A stretch of 64,000 nt of DNA from SG8-41 sp963802355 (GTDB lineage Bacteria; Pseudomonadota; Gammaproteobacteria; Burkholderiales; SG8-41): contig CAWDIV010000004.1 in NCBI GenBank assembly GCA_963802355.1, positions 1 through 64,000 of the forward strand, written 5' to 3'. Position 1 is the stretch's first letter; each line of letters opens with the position of its first letter. Below, in pieces: positions 1 through 10,398 of the stretch. The translations under genes and the position numbers were made by a program. The notes beneath the pieces are model-generated. The model saw nothing but the letters and a program-made list of their open reading frames with translations, had not been told where the DNA came from and ran no database searches.

Positions 1-1
1 G

Positions 2-943
2 AGCGTCGTCGGGCCGCCGGGCAGCGTCGCGATCGCGCCCGACGAGAGCTACGGCTAGCTCGTCACCGCCGCCATGAAGGTCGATCCGGGCGATCCGACC
101 AAGATGGCGCCGGACGACAAGCTTTCGGTGATCGACCTCAAATCCTCGCCGCCGAAGGTCGTGCAGACGGTGACGGTCGGCAAGGGAGCGGCGGGCGTCT
201 CGATCAACAAGGCCGGCACGCTCGCGCTGGTCGCGAACCGCAGCGAAGGCACCGTCTCGGTGCTCGCGATCGCAGGCGGCAAGCTTACCGAGAAGGAGAA
301 GATCAAGCTCGGCGAGGCCAACTCCGGCCCGAGCCAGCCGGTCTTCACGCCGGACGGCACGATCGCGCTCGTCACCCGCGACAACGACCACAAGATCTCG
401 GTGCTGTCGGTCCAGGGCGACAAGGTCGAATACACCAAGCGCGACATGAACGCCGGCCTGCGGCCCTACCAGATCGACGTCGCCGGCTCGGGCGAGGTTG
501 CGGTCGTCGCCAACATCGGCATCGGCCAGGGCGACGCCGACACCATCAGCCTGATCGACCTCAAGGCGAAGCCGCCGCGCGTCGTCAACACGGTCTCGGT
601 CGGCCAGACGCCCGAGGGCCTCAAGATGTCGCCGGACGGGCGCTACGTCGCGGTCACCGTGATGGACGGATCGAACAAGCCAAAGGACTTGCCCTTCTTC
701 CAGGACCACGGGATGGTCAAGATCTACCGCGTCTCGTCGCGCGAGCTGACCCATGTGGCGCAGGACAAGGTCGGGCACCGGTGCCAGGGCGCCGCCTGGT
801 CGAAGAACGCCCGCACGCTCCTCGTGCAGTGCATGGTCGAGAAGGAGGTCTACGACTTCGAGTTCGACGGCAACGGCATGAAAAATAGAAGCACCATCAA
901 GGTGAAGGGCGGCCCGGCGGGAATCCGCACCGCGGAGCCGTAA
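2..943 (+). CDS. YncE/YVTN-type beta-propeller protein, 5' partial with an in-frame stop
   Basis: The reading frame is open from the window edge and ends at 943. Repeated blades with the pattern 'xxxSPDGxxxxV' are visible (for example MSPDGRYVAV and TPDGTIALV), as in the YncE/YVTN and lactonase-like seven-bladed propellers, which are usually periplasmic. An in-frame TAG at 56-58 interrupts a continuous blade (DESYG-stop-LVTAAM). A single change to TCG would restore it, so this is either a nonsense mutation or a sequence error. The ATG at 74 lies inside a blade and is unlikely to be the true start. Substrate and role are unknown. The upstream part is outside the window. Confidence 0.7.
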
Positions 944-967
944 GCCCGTCCGCGCCCGCCGAGCGGC

Positions 968-992
968 CCCGGCCGGCGTCGCGCCGGCCGGG
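968..992 (+). terminator. Strong GC hairpin after the propeller gene
   Basis: An 11-bp perfect stem (CCCGGCCGGCG at 968-978, CGCCGGCCGGG at 982-992) with a 3-base loop lies 25 bases after the stop at 943. No U-tract follows, so it may be a weak intrinsic terminator or an mRNA 3'-end stabiliser. Confidence 0.55.
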
Positions 993-1136
993 CGAGCATG
1001 TCCATGATCTTGCAAGCCGGGGGGGACCGGCTAACCTGCGGACCAACGGGACTGCCCGAGTTGGCGGGGCAACAGGTTTATTCCGAATGATGCCCCGGTT
1101 TCGTCGCCGATCCAGCTGCAGGCGCATCTCGCCGCG

Positions 1137-3242
1137 ATGAGCGGACCGGGCGCCATCCTCGAACGCTTCGGCCGGTTTCGCCCGCTCGGCGGCCTCTCGC
1201 TACGCAAGCGCCTCGCGCTGCTCGTGATCGCGAGCGTGCTGCCGGTCGTGGGCTTCGCCGCGGTCAACGCCTATCTCAACCACCGGCAGGACCGCGAGCG
1301 CGCCTCCGAGCGCACGCTCGAGATCGCGCGCGGCATGTCGCTCGTCGTCGAGCGCGAGCTTCAATCGGCGATCGCCGGACTCCAGGGGCTTGCGGTCTCG
1401 CGCGCCTTGCGAAGCGGCGATCTCTCGACCTTCCGCGGCCAGGCCGAGCAGTTCCTCAAGGCGCTGCCGCCGAACAGCTTCGTCATCGTCGCCGACGAGA
1501 ACGGCCAGCAGTTGCTGAACACCCGCCTCGCGGAAGGGCAGCCCCTGCCGCTGCGCGGCGATCCGGCCGTCTCGCGGCGCGTCTTCGAGACCGGCCGGCC
1601 GGTCATCTCGAACCTCTTCACCGGACGCATCGTCCAGCGTCCGGTGATCAGCGTCGACGTGCCGGTCCTGCGGGACGGGCGCGTGGTCTACGAGCTCGCC
1701 CTCAACTACCCCCTCGAGCGCTTCGCCGAGATCATCGCCCAGCAGCGGCCGCCGGCGAACTGGACGATCGGCGTCTTCGACAGGGCCGGCACCACAGTCG
1801 CCCGCGTGCCGAACGCCGAGCGCTTCATCGGGCAGCGCGCGTCGCCCTCCTTCTATCCGCATCTCATGGCCCGCAACGAGGGCGTCGTCGCCACGCGGAC
1901 CCATGAGAGTGTGCCCGCGCTCACCGCCTTCAGCCGCTCGGAACCGTCGGGCTGGAGCGTCGGGATCGGAGTGCCGGAGCGCGAGTTCACGGCGCCGCTC
2001 TGGCAGTCGCTCCTCCTCACCGCGCTCCTCGGCGGCGGCTTCCTCCTGCTCGGGCTTAGCCTCGCCTTCTGGATCGCGCGCGGGATCGCCGAGCCGATCC
2101 GGTCGCTCGCCCGCACCGCGACCGCGCCCGACGGGGCCGGCATGCTGCCCGAAACGGGGCTCGCCGAGGTGGACGAGGTCGCCCGCCAGCTGCGCGAGGC
2201 GATCGCCGAGCGCCGCAGCGCCGAGGGCGCCCATCGCGAGAGCGAGGAGCGCTTCCGCCTGATCCTCGAGAGCGCCAAGGAATACGCCATTGTCGCGCTC
2301 GACGCCGAGGGGCTGATCACGACCTGGAACGCCGGCGCCGAGCGCATCCTCGGCTACAGCGAGGAGGAGGCGATCGGGCAGCCCGGCGAGATCTTCTTCA
2401 CCGACGAGGACCGCGCGGCCGGCGAGCCCGAGCGCGAGAAGGCGCGGGCGCGCGCGGAGGGCCGAGCCGCGAACGAGCGCTGGCATCTGCGCAAAGACGG
2501 CTCGGTGTTCTGGGGCAGCGGCGTCATGCTGCCGCTCGCCGGCCACCGGCGCGGCTTCCTCAAGATCTTCCGCGACCGCACCCAGGAGCGCACGCACGAA
2601 GAGGCGCAGAAGCTCCTTATCGACGAGCTCAACCACCGCGTGAAGAACACGCTTGCCACGGTGCAGTCGATCGCGGCGCAGAGCCTGCGCTCGAGCGAAA
2701 CCACGAGCGAGGCGCGCCGCTCCTTCGAGGCGCGGCTCTTCGCGCTCGCCAAGGCGCATGACGTGCTCACCCGCGAGAGCTGGGAGGGCGCCTCGCTCCA
2801 GGACATCGTCGAGGAGGCGCTCGCGCCGCACCGCGACGCGCGCGCGGCGCGCTTCGAGATCGGCGGGCCGGAGGCGCGCCTGCCGCCGCGCGCGGCGCTC
2901 GCGATCTCCATGGCGCTGCACGAGCTCGCGACGAACGCCGCCAAGTACGGCGCCCTGTCGAACGAGAGCGGGCGCGTCCGCCTCGCCTGGCGGGTGGCGC
3001 CGGGCGAAGGCGGGCCGATGCTGCATATGAGCTGGACCGAGGAGGGTGGCCCGCCGGTCTCCCCCCCGGCCCGCAAGGGCTTCGGCTCGCGGCTGATCGA
3101 GCGCGGGCTCGCCATGGACCTCGACGGCAAGGTCCGCCTCGATTTCCGCGGCGACGGGGTGGTCTGCACGATCGAGGCGCCGCTGTTCCCGCCCGAGTCG
3201 GACCTGCGGGCCGCCGAGGCGGCGCGCATCGCCGCGCAATAG
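1137..3242 (+). CDS. HWE-family sensor histidine kinase with dCache-like and PAS domains
   Basis: Membrane-bound sensor kinase of 701 residues. A first membrane segment lies at about residues 20-43, followed by a periplasmic sensor region of about 240 residues (dCache-like, by position). A second membrane segment lies around 285-312, then a HAMP-like linker and a PAS domain (about 375-490). The H-box NHRVKNT contains the phospho-acceptor His500. The ATP-binding N-box is HELATNAAKYG with Asn600. The final lobe (GFGSRLIERGL) has the degenerate G-box of HWE/HisKA_2 kinases, which are abundant in Alphaproteobacteria and act in light, stress or general stress-response signalling. No response regulator is adjacent. 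The gene is intact, unlike its neighbour. Confidence 0.9.
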   Translation: MSGPGAILERFGRFRPLGGLSLRKRLALLVIASVLPVVGFAAVNAYLNHRQDRERASERTLEIARGMSLVVERELQSAIAGLQGLAVSRALRSGDLSTFRGQAEQFLKALPPNSFVIVADENGQQLLNTRLAEGQPLPLRGDPAVSRRVFETGRPVISNLFTGRIVQRPVISVDVPVLRDGRVVYELALNYPLERFAEIIAQQRPPANWTIGVFDRAGTTVARVPNAERFIGQRASPSFYPHLMARNEGVVATRTHESVPALTAFSRSEPSGWSVGIGVPEREFTAPLWQSLLLTALLGGGFLLLGLSLAFWIARGIAEPIRSLARTATAPDGAGMLPETGLAEVDEVARQLREAIAERRSAEGAHRESEERFRLILESAKEYAIVALDAEGLITTWNAGAERILGYSEEEAIGQPGEIFFTDEDRAAGEPEREKARARAEGRAANERWHLRKDGSVFWGSGVMLPLAGHRRGFLKIFRDRTQERTHEEAQKLLIDELNHRVKNTLATVQSIAAQSLRSSETTSEARRSFEARLFALAKAHDVLTRESWEGASLQDIVEEALAPHRDARAARFEIGGPEARLPPRAALAISMALHELATNAAKYGALSNESGRVRLAWRVAPGEGGPMLHMSWTEEGGPPVSPPARKGFGSRLIERGLAMDLDGKVRLDFRGDGVVCTIEAPLFPPESDLRAAEAARIAAQ

Positions 3243-3250
3243 CCGGGCTC

Positions 3251-3350
3251 CCGCCGGGCGCGCTCCCGCGCACTCGCCGGGCGCTTCCGCATCCAGGCGC
3301 TCGCCAGGCCCTTGCCAGGCGCGTCCCGGGCGCTCGCCGGGCCTTGCCGC
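3251..3350. repeat. Degenerate GC-rich direct repeats upstream of ettA
   Basis: The segment consists of imperfect copies of a motif close to GCGCTCGCCGGGC (variants CGCACTCGCCGGGCGC, GGCGCTCGCCAGGC, GGCGCTCGCCGGGC). It fills the gap between the kinase stop and the ABC-F gene. No function is evident. Confidence 0.35.
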
Positions 3351-3407
3351 CCCCTGCCCCGCTGCTATCGCCTCGCCCATCCCCGACAGCAACGAGGCAA
3401 AGCCCCC

Positions 3408-5068
<1,661 letters not shown>

Positions 5069-5182
5069 CTTTGTTTTTGTTATGGTTTTCCTGGGCTCTT
5101 CCGTTAGAGATACCCTTGGGATGCCCACATGAACCGCGACGGATGTGTGGAGGCGTACCCGCCTCGGCCAACGAGGTGCGAC

Positions 5183-5734
5183 GTGCCTACCTCCGATCTG
5201 AAGCTCGTCGCCGGCCTCGATCTCGCCCGCCGGCGCGACCACAGCGCGCTCGTGCTCCTCGACGTCGAGCCCGACCGGCTCACCGTCAGCGCCGCGCTGC
5301 GCCTGCCGCAGGCGCCGTTGCGCCAGCAGTTCAGCTCTGATCGCCCCGCACCTCGCCGGCCTCGACCTCCTCGTCTTCGATCAGAGCGGCCTCGGCGACG
5401 CCGCCGCGGAACTGCTGCCGAAGACACCGCCGCACGTCGGCGTCTGCCTGATCGGCGGCGATCGCCCGCTCACCCGCTCGGCTCAGGGAGACCGCCTGGT
5501 CGTCGGCAAGTCGTGGCTGATCCAGCGGCTCGGCGCCGCCATGCGGAGCGGCGCCTTGACTGTCGCCGAGCACGCGCCCGGCCGCGAGCTCTTGCGCAAC
5601 GAGCTTGCTCAGTTCGTCTTCAAGCCGGGCGCGCGAGGCCGGCTCCGTTTCGAGGCGGCTCGCGGCCATGACGATCTCGTCATCGCTGCGGCGCTCGGCG
5701 TGCTGGCGCCGGATCTTGCGGCCTCTCGAATTAG
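5183..5734 (+). CDS. Terminase-like (RNase H-fold) hypothetical protein, frameshifted
   Basis: Reconstructed from two frames: the N-terminal part (DLKLVAGLDLARRRDHSALVL, from GTG 5183) and a continuation that starts near 5338 after a single extra base. It then runs through LDLLVFDQSGLGDAA, VGKSWLIQRLGAAM and ELAQFVFKPG to GHDDLVIAAALGVL. The pattern of an early 'GLDLxRxxDxSA', a central 'D(Q)SGLG' and a late 'HDDLVIAxA' is that of the nuclease domain of phage terminase large subunits and the short bacterial proteins related to them. No other phage gene is nearby, so this may be a domesticated orphan. The true end is uncertain: the frame stays open into the next gene, while a TAG at 5732 in another frame fits the family length. 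Confidence 0.5.
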
Positions 5735-5936
5735 AACCATGCGGCGCAACCCGATCGCGGTGAGGAGGGCGGACGGGAACAATCGCGTCACGGCGTCCTG
5801 GCGCTCACGCTTCCGCAGCCACGACGAAACAGGTGGAGCCGTGACTGGGGATCGAGGGACGCCTGAACGAAATAGAAGACGTAATCACCTCGAAACAGGC
5901 TCGCGTTATCGGCCGCGAGCGCAAAGGAGAACACCC

Positions 5937-6962
5937 GTGACGCAGATGACGACCCTATCTCCGGATAAGATCCTGCAGCTCGGCAGTGCCTTTTGGGGTT
6001 CGAAGACACTTTTGAGTGCGATCGAGCTCGGGCTGTTCACACAGCTTGCGATCAAGGGACCGCTTGGGCTTGCCGAGCTGCGCGAGGCCCTCGGGCTCCA
6101 CGAGCGCGGTTCGCGCGACTTCTTCGATGCACTCGTCGCGCTTGGCATGCTGCAGCGCCTGCCCGACGGGCGCTATGCCAATACGCCCGAAACCGAGCTT
6201 TATCTCGACCGCAAAAAGCCCTCGTATTGCGGCGGCATGCTCGAGATGATGAATGCGCGGCTCTACCGTTTCTGGGGTCACCTCACCGAGGCGCTTCAGA
6301 CCGGCCTGCCGCAAAACGAGAGCCGGCACGGCGAACCTGACCTCTTCGGTGTGCTCTATCAGGAACCGGCCCGGCTTGAGCTTTTCCTGTCGGCCATGAC
6401 GGGGTTAAGCCGCCCGACCGCCCGCGCTATCGGGACCGCCTTTCCTTGGCGCGACTTCCAGACTTTCGCTGACATTGGCTGCGCGCAGGGCGGGCTGACG
6501 GCAGAGATCGCCCGGGCACATCCACATCTCACGGGTTTTGGCTACGACCTCCCGGCGGTCGGCCCAGTGTTCGAGAGCTATGTCGGGCAGCAAGGCCTCC
6601 AGAAGCGCCTCACCTTCCACCCCGGTGACTTCTTCAAGGATGCGCTGCCCTCTGTCGACGTGCTCGTCATGGGCCACATCCTCCACGACTGGAGCCTCGA
6701 CGAGAAGATGCTGCTCTTGCGCAAGTCTTACGATGCGCTTCGCGCCGGGGGCGCGCTGATTGTCTACGACACCATGATCGACGACGAGCGGCGGGAGAAC
6801 GCCTTCGGCCTCCTCATGAGCCTGAATATGCTGATCGAGACGCCGGCCGGCTTCGATTACACCGGCGCCGACTGTCGCGGCTGGATGGAGGAGACGGGCT
6901 TCCGCGAGGTGCGGGTCGAGCCCCTGCAGGGCCCGTACTCGATTGCAGTCGGGCGAAAGTAG
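5937..6962 (+). CDS. SAM-dependent O-methyltransferase (Methyltransf_2 type)
   Basis: About 341 residues from a GTG at 5937 preceded by AAAGGAGA; an ATG at 5946 is an alternative. The N-terminal winged-helix dimerisation domain (about 1-110, KTLLSAIELGLFTQL) is followed by a Rossmann methyltransferase with SAM motif I FADIGCAQGG, an acidic loop YDLPAV, and the catalytic-region HILHDW and GGALIVYD motifs. This is the architecture of caffeate/acetylserotonin/hydroxyneurosporene O-methyltransferases. The bacterial homologues often modify pigments or secondary metabolites, but the substrate cannot be read from the sequence. The frame is open upstream into the terminase-like gene, which could be mistaken for a 473-residue fusion. 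The ribosome-binding site and the family length favour the separate start. Confidence 0.75.
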   Translation: MTQMTTLSPDKILQLGSAFWGSKTLLSAIELGLFTQLAIKGPLGLAELREALGLHERGSRDFFDALVALGMLQRLPDGRYANTPETELYLDRKKPSYCGGMLEMMNARLYRFWGHLTEALQTGLPQNESRHGEPDLFGVLYQEPARLELFLSAMTGLSRPTARAIGTAFPWRDFQTFADIGCAQGGLTAEIARAHPHLTGFGYDLPAVGPVFESYVGQQGLQKRLTFHPGDFFKDALPSVDVLVMGHILHDWSLDEKMLLLRKSYDALRAGGALIVYDTMIDDERRENAFGLLMSLNMLIETPAGFDYTGADCRGWMEETGFREVRVEPLQGPYSIAVGRK

Positions 6963-7273
6963 CGGCAGGCTCGTCGATGGCTCGCCCGAGCCCGACGCAG
7001 CTCGCCCGTGGTGAGGCGACCTGCGATAAGAGGCTCGCGATGTAGGGTCGGGTCGGTCCGCGGTCCCGATTGTTGTCGCTTAGACGATCCCCCGGAGATT
7101 GCGCTTGAACGCGCCCCCGGTGTGGATTGAGGCGGAGGGCGCCAGGTCCGAACCTTCCCCGCTCATCGCTGCGCCAGTCGCGCCCAGCGCCGGGCGAGGT
7201 GTGATCGAGCCTGTTGGCAGGCTCAGATGTCGCCCGGATCCGAAACGAAATGGGCGGCCGCAGCCGCCCCTGA
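6963..7273. other. Intergenic stretch, nothing supported
   Basis: This holds a minus-strand open frame (7080-7277) that overlaps the gapR stop, has no convincing ribosome-binding site and shows no recognisable motif. I see no RNA gene or clear terminator. Confidence 0.4.
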
Positions 7274-7537
7274 TCACGCCGCTTTGGCCAGCGGCGGCGC
7301 CGTCGCGAGCGCATGCAGGTACACGTCAAGCAGCGTCGCGTGCTCATCCAGCTCCTTCTGATCCTGCTTCCTGATCCGGATCACTTCCCGCAGGATCTTC
7401 ACATCAAATCCTTGCCCCTTCGCCTCGGCGAAGATGTCCTTCTTATCCTCTGTCAGTGCCTTGATCTCCTCCTCGACGCGCTCGATGCGCTCGACGAAGG
7501 CGCGGAGCTGTTCACCCGCTATGCTCGGTTCACTCAT
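7274..7537 (-). CDS. gapR: GapR-family (DUF2312) nucleoid-associated protein
   Basis: A protein of 87 residues from the ATG at 7535-7537, preceded on its strand by GGAGAA. A longer frame upstream lacks support. The sequence (AGEQLRAFVERIERVEEEIKALTEDKKDIFAEAK...GFDVKILREVIRIRKQD) matches the DUF2312/GapR family almost end to end. In Caulobacter this small coiled-coil protein forms a clamp around overtwisted DNA ahead of replication and transcription and stimulates topoisomerases. The family is largely confined to Alphaproteobacteria, which makes this gene a taxonomic marker for the left part of the window. Length and composition are normal. Confidence 0.92.
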   Translation of the reverse strand: MSEPSIAGEQLRAFVERIERVEEEIKALTEDKKDIFAEAKGQGFDVKILREVIRIRKQDQKELDEHATLLDVYLHALATAPPLAKAA

Positions 7538-7551
7538 AGGGTTTCTCCGGG

Positions 7552-7854
7552 TCAATACGAACCCGACAAGGGTCGGGATTTCAGAGCCTGTCGGCAAGGC
7601 AAGCCAGCGGTCGTGGTAAGCGCGAGATTAACCCCGCAGCGGGCGGCTCCTGACGAGTGGGGAAGGTCCACCATCTTACGCGCTGTACGCTGGCAGGCGA
7701 TCTCAAGCTGGTTGAGCGCATTCACAGCGTCCTCGGCATCCTCGAGGCAAAGGCCATTCAAGGGTAAACCGTCGAGGAAGGCCGGCCGGTCAGTTGCGAT
7801 CTCAAAGACCGTCCAACCTTCCCGGTCCGCGCGCAAATCGAAGGGTAAAAGCAT
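7552..7854 (-). CDS. Small hypothetical protein
   Basis: The supported start is the ATG at 7852-7854 with GGAG upstream, giving 100 residues beginning MLLPFDLRADREGWTVFEIATDRPAFLDG. The N-terminal 60 residues look like a compact conserved alphaproteobacterial unit (acidic helix LEDAEDAVNALNQLEIA). The last 35 are low-complexity and may reflect a frameshift. It lies just upstream of gapR on the same strand, 14 bases away, so the two may be co-transcribed. No domain is recognised. Confidence 0.45.
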   Translation of the reverse strand: MLLPFDLRADREGWTVFEIATDRPAFLDGLPLNGLCLEDAEDAVNALNQLEIACQRTARKMVDLPHSSGAARCGVNLALTTTAGLPCRQALKSRPLSGSY

Positions 7855-8220
7855 GGGCAAGCTCCGATTGGTTTGCGGGCCAAAGCCACTCAATCGACAA
7901 GGCGCAGCGACGGCCAGACTAAGGCCAAGCTCGGGCGTCAGAGGTCGATAGCCGCTATGGTTAACCAGTGGTTGACGAGCGTTTGGTGGCTCGGCGGCGT
8001 CTCGGAGCCGATCGTGGGACGCCTTCACCCAGCATGAGCCGCATCGTCGAGGCTCGACTTCGGTGACGGTCCTGGGCGCGCCGATGCTGAGGGACTACGC
8101 GCGCTCGAAGGTAGGGTCCTACTGTGAGCGTTGCGGGCTGCGAATTCCGCACTTGCCTCCAGTGGAGGCAACTCTGTGAGCGCCGACCGATCCCGTGAGC
8201 AGAATTGCAGGATCTGCCGC
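7855..8220. other. Intergenic stretch, nothing supported
   Basis: No open frame with a ribosome-binding site, RNA gene or repeat was found here. The frames that cross it on both strands look like shadows. Confidence 0.4.
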
Positions 8221-8502
8221 TCACCCGCACGTCACCCGTCGCACGGTATCCTGATCGTCGACGTGGAGATTAAGTCGGTCGTCTTGAAGGTCAGTGGTGG
8301 CAGAGCCACCAGGCGCAATCTTGCGAACCTCGCGGGCACCTGCCGCTCGGGCGGCGCGATCCGCTACGTCCGGCGAGTATCGCTGACCTACTACAAAATC
8401 CGCTTTCGACGCCTCGCAATCGACAGCCCGTTGCGCTGAGAGATCGGTTGGGCCTGAAAGGCTCGCCACGACCACAAGGATGAGCGCACGAAGCACCCTC
8501 AT
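8221..8502 (-). CDS. Secreted peptidase inhibitor I78 family protein
   Basis: A protein of 93 residues with a signal peptide (MRVLRALILVVVASLSG..., predicted cut near residue 24). The mature domain starts at a cysteine (DCEASKADFVVGQRYSP), continues with DVADRAARAAGAREVRKIAPGG and ends DRLNLHVDDQDTVRRVTCG. This is the full I78 inhibitor signature with its two terminal cysteines, able to form the family disulfide. Members inhibit serine peptidases such as subtilisin or elastase in the periplasm. The ATG overlaps the stop of the upstream substrate-binding protein fragment (ATGA), so the two were once one operon. Confidence 0.85.
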   Translation of the reverse strand: MRVLRALILVVVASLSGPTDLSAQRAVDCEASKADFVVGQRYSPDVADRAARAAGAREVRKIAPGGSATTDLQDDRLNLHVDDQDTVRRVTCG

Positions 8503-8961
8503 TCGATCACCTCATTGGTGCGCAGCAAGAACTCTCTCGGGACATCGAGGCCGATGGACTTGGCGGTTTTGAGGTTGAGGACGAGCTCGAAGCCGGTCGG
8601 CGCTTGGATCGGCAGCTCGCCCGGCTTGTCGCCTCGGAGAACACGGTCCACATAGGCCGCTGCGCGTCGGTAGAGGTGCGAGTCTACCGTACGACATGAG
8701 GCCGCCCTCGGCGGCCATGTTGCGGAAAGCATAGACCGCCGGCAGGCGGTAACGAGCAGCGAGCTCGATGACGATGCGCGGTTCGCGACCATAAAACGTC
8801 CGGCGGCACCACGAGCGCGCTGTCCGGCTCGCCCGCGAGTACCGCCACGGCATGATCCATGTCGCCGACCGAGTGAACCGGTAGAACGTCCAGGGTGAGC
8901 CAAAGGCCGGCGCCGCAGCCTCGATCGGCCGCAAGAAGAAACCACCGCCTCCGACCGCGAC
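8499..8961 (-). pseudogene. ABC transporter substrate-binding protein, C-terminal fragment
   Basis: Only the C-terminal half remains: FLRPIEAAAPAFG, then (other frame) LDVLPVHSVGDMDHAVAVLAGEP, then VIELAARYRLPAVYAFRNMA, and finally YRRAAAYVDRVLRGDKPGEL...PTGFELVLNLKTAKSIGL. This is the COG2984-like substrate-binding family common in Bradyrhizobium and relatives. About four single-base shifts separate the pieces. The N-terminal half is missing because the sequence changes to an unrelated protein near 8960. Its stop overlaps the start of the I78 inhibitor gene. Confidence 0.75.
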
Positions 8962-8975
8962 GTTAAAATTCCGCG
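8941..8975. other. Probable junction between two unrelated genomes or loci
   Basis: On the minus strand, a metallo-beta-lactamase-fold protein is intact down to GDVLATRNFN. The next recognisable residues, FLRPIEAAAPAFG, belong to the middle of an ABC substrate-binding protein. Gene content is alphaproteobacterial to the left and betaproteobacterial to the right. The break lies within roughly these 35 bases. Confidence 0.7.
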
Positions 8976-9351
8976 TTGCCAAAACGTCGCCCTCGCATAA
9001 CGCACGATCGGGAGTGAATGCCGTGTCCTGGCGCCCGTCGTCGGGGACGCGCGCAAATCCCAGCAACTCCGCACCTGTCGCCGCCTTCAGCGCGCGTGCC
9101 CCGGGGGAGTGATCAAGATGGGTGTGGGTGCAGAGTATCCATTTCAGGCGGTTACCTACCGCCTGAAATAACGCGGCGCAGTGCACCGCGCTCTCGGGGC
9201 CGGGGTCTATGACCGCGAGCTCAGTCTGTCCTACGATGTACGAGTTCGTTCCGGGGCCCGTCATCACGCCGGGATTGGGCGCGGTGATGCGCCCCACCCA
9301 CTCGTTCAGCCGCACGAACTCACCCGGCACTATTTTTTCTTTTCCGTTCAT
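8962..9351 (-). CDS. Metallo-beta-lactamase-fold hydrolase (LACTB2-like), truncated
   Basis: The ATG at 9351 begins a protein whose first 130 residues match MBL-fold hydrolases of the LACTB2/glyoxalase-II-like group: substrate-pocket strand APNPGVMTGPGTNSYIVG, then the metal-binding HTHLDH motif at residues 76-81. The next metal ligand, expected in a 'HTPGHA' motif right after GDVLATRNFN, is absent because the frame enters a different gene. Full members are about 280-300 residues. It is followed on the right by a NUDIX gene in the same direction, a pairing usual in Betaproteobacteria. Confidence 0.75.
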
Positions 9352-9381
9352 TGGAACCCTATCTCAAGACAAAAAAAAATT

Positions 9382-9542
9382 AGCCACAGATACACACAGA
9401 TAAACACGGATAAATGGCAACCCGCGTTCAGAGTCCTTTCACCCGCCGATGCAGCCGATACACGACGGCTTTGCTGTGCGTTCCGCGGCCGATATCTGCC
9501 CGGTTTCGTCTGATCTGTGTTTATCTGTGTTTATCTGTGGCT
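9382..9542. repeat. CACAGAT-type inverted repeat pair
   Basis: The left arm at 9382-9418 contains GCCACAGATACACACAGATA and the right arm at 9510-9542 contains its near complement (TTATCTGTGTTTATCTGTGG). About 90 bases of unrelated sequence lie between. A second copy lies at 44225-44341. Such CACAGATAAACACAGAT units are dispersed intergenic repeats of unknown function. Confidence 0.75.
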
Positions 9543-9579
9543 TGAATCCGGTTTATTTGCGACCGCTTCTACTCGACCT

Positions 9580-10398
9580 TCACCGATCGCGGGCTGTCCA
9601 TTCGCCTCGTCCTTCCGGGCTCGCGGCCTCTTCGTAACCCGGTTCGCCCGGTATCACGAGCCGCCCTTCGCGCGTGACGCGTGGCGTGATGACGGGTACG
9701 TCGTGTTCGGCGTCCACCGCCGCAATCAATGCCGCAGTCGTATCGAAATCGGCAAAGCGCCGGAGGGTATGCAGCGTCGGCGTGCGCAGCTTGCATTCGC
9801 CGCGCCGATGGCGCTCGATCAGGTCGACCGGACGGACCCATTCGTGCGCGATCGCTTCGCGGTTGTCGTGCTCCACTACCTGATGCTCGGGCGCCAGTGC
9901 GACGAAGAAACGCGTGTCATACCGGCGTACTGCACCTTCGGGCGTGATCCAATGGCCGAAATACCTGAGACGATCGGCCGCCAATCGCAATCGTTCCACC
10001 GCGACGACGGCGCCGAACGGCTGTTCGCCGCTTTCCATGCGCTTGCGGTGCGCGTGAAAGCGTTCGCCTGCCTCTGGTTCCGTCAGGGTCAATAACGCGC
10101 CGTCGCTACTGCGCGCCAGCAATACACCGGCCTCTTCGAACAGCTCGCGGATAGCAGCGATCCAGTAGGCGAGCCCGCCGTGCTCGATACCCAAAATGCG
10201 GCTTGCGACTGCGTCCTCCGGACCATCGCACAGCGCCTGTAGTTCTGCGGCATGATCGGCGTCGTCGAGCGTCCCTCCCGGGAACACGTGCACGCCCGGA
10301 ACAAACACGGAACTGAGATTCCGCTTGAGCATGAGCACTTCGGGGCCGCGCTCGGTATCGCGGAGCAGAGTGACGGTCGACGCGGGCCGTGGGTCCAT
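9580..10398 (-). CDS. NUDIX hydrolase (NUDT19-like)
   Basis: A protein of 272 residues. The substrate-side motif VPGVHVFPGG lies at 34-42 and the catalytic Nudix core AAIRELFEEAGVLL at 81-94, separated by an insertion as in NUDT7/NUDT19-type enzymes that hydrolyse CoA or other nucleoside diphosphate conjugates. The C-terminal half (YFGHWITPEG..RYDTRFFVA) is also typical of this subfamily. It lies downstream of no clear operon partner except the MBL-fold gene in the same direction, separated by a repeat. The substrate cannot be assigned. Confidence 0.82.
   Translation of the reverse strand: MDPRPASTVTLLRDTERGPEVLMLKRNLSSVFVPGVHVFPGGTLDDADHAAELQALCDGPEDAVASRILGIEHGGLAYWIAAIRELFEEAGVLLARSSDGALLTLTEPEAGERFHAHRKRMESGEQPFGAVVAVERLRLAADRLRYFGHWITPEGAVRRYDTRFFVALAPEHQVVEHDNREAIAHEWVRPVDLIERHRRGECKLRTPTLHTLRRFADFDTTAALIAAVDAEHDVPVITPRVTREGRLVIPGEPGYEEAASPEGRGEWTARDR

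Noticed and set aside
5541..6962. 473-residue fusion of a terminase-like domain and a methyltransferase
   Set aside because: The methyltransferase has its own ribosome-binding site and start at 5937 and normal family length; the join is likely only an open frame kept by a sequence error.
7080..7277. Small minus-strand gene downstream of gapR
   Set aside because: Overlaps the gapR stop, has no ribosome-binding site and no recognised sequence pattern.
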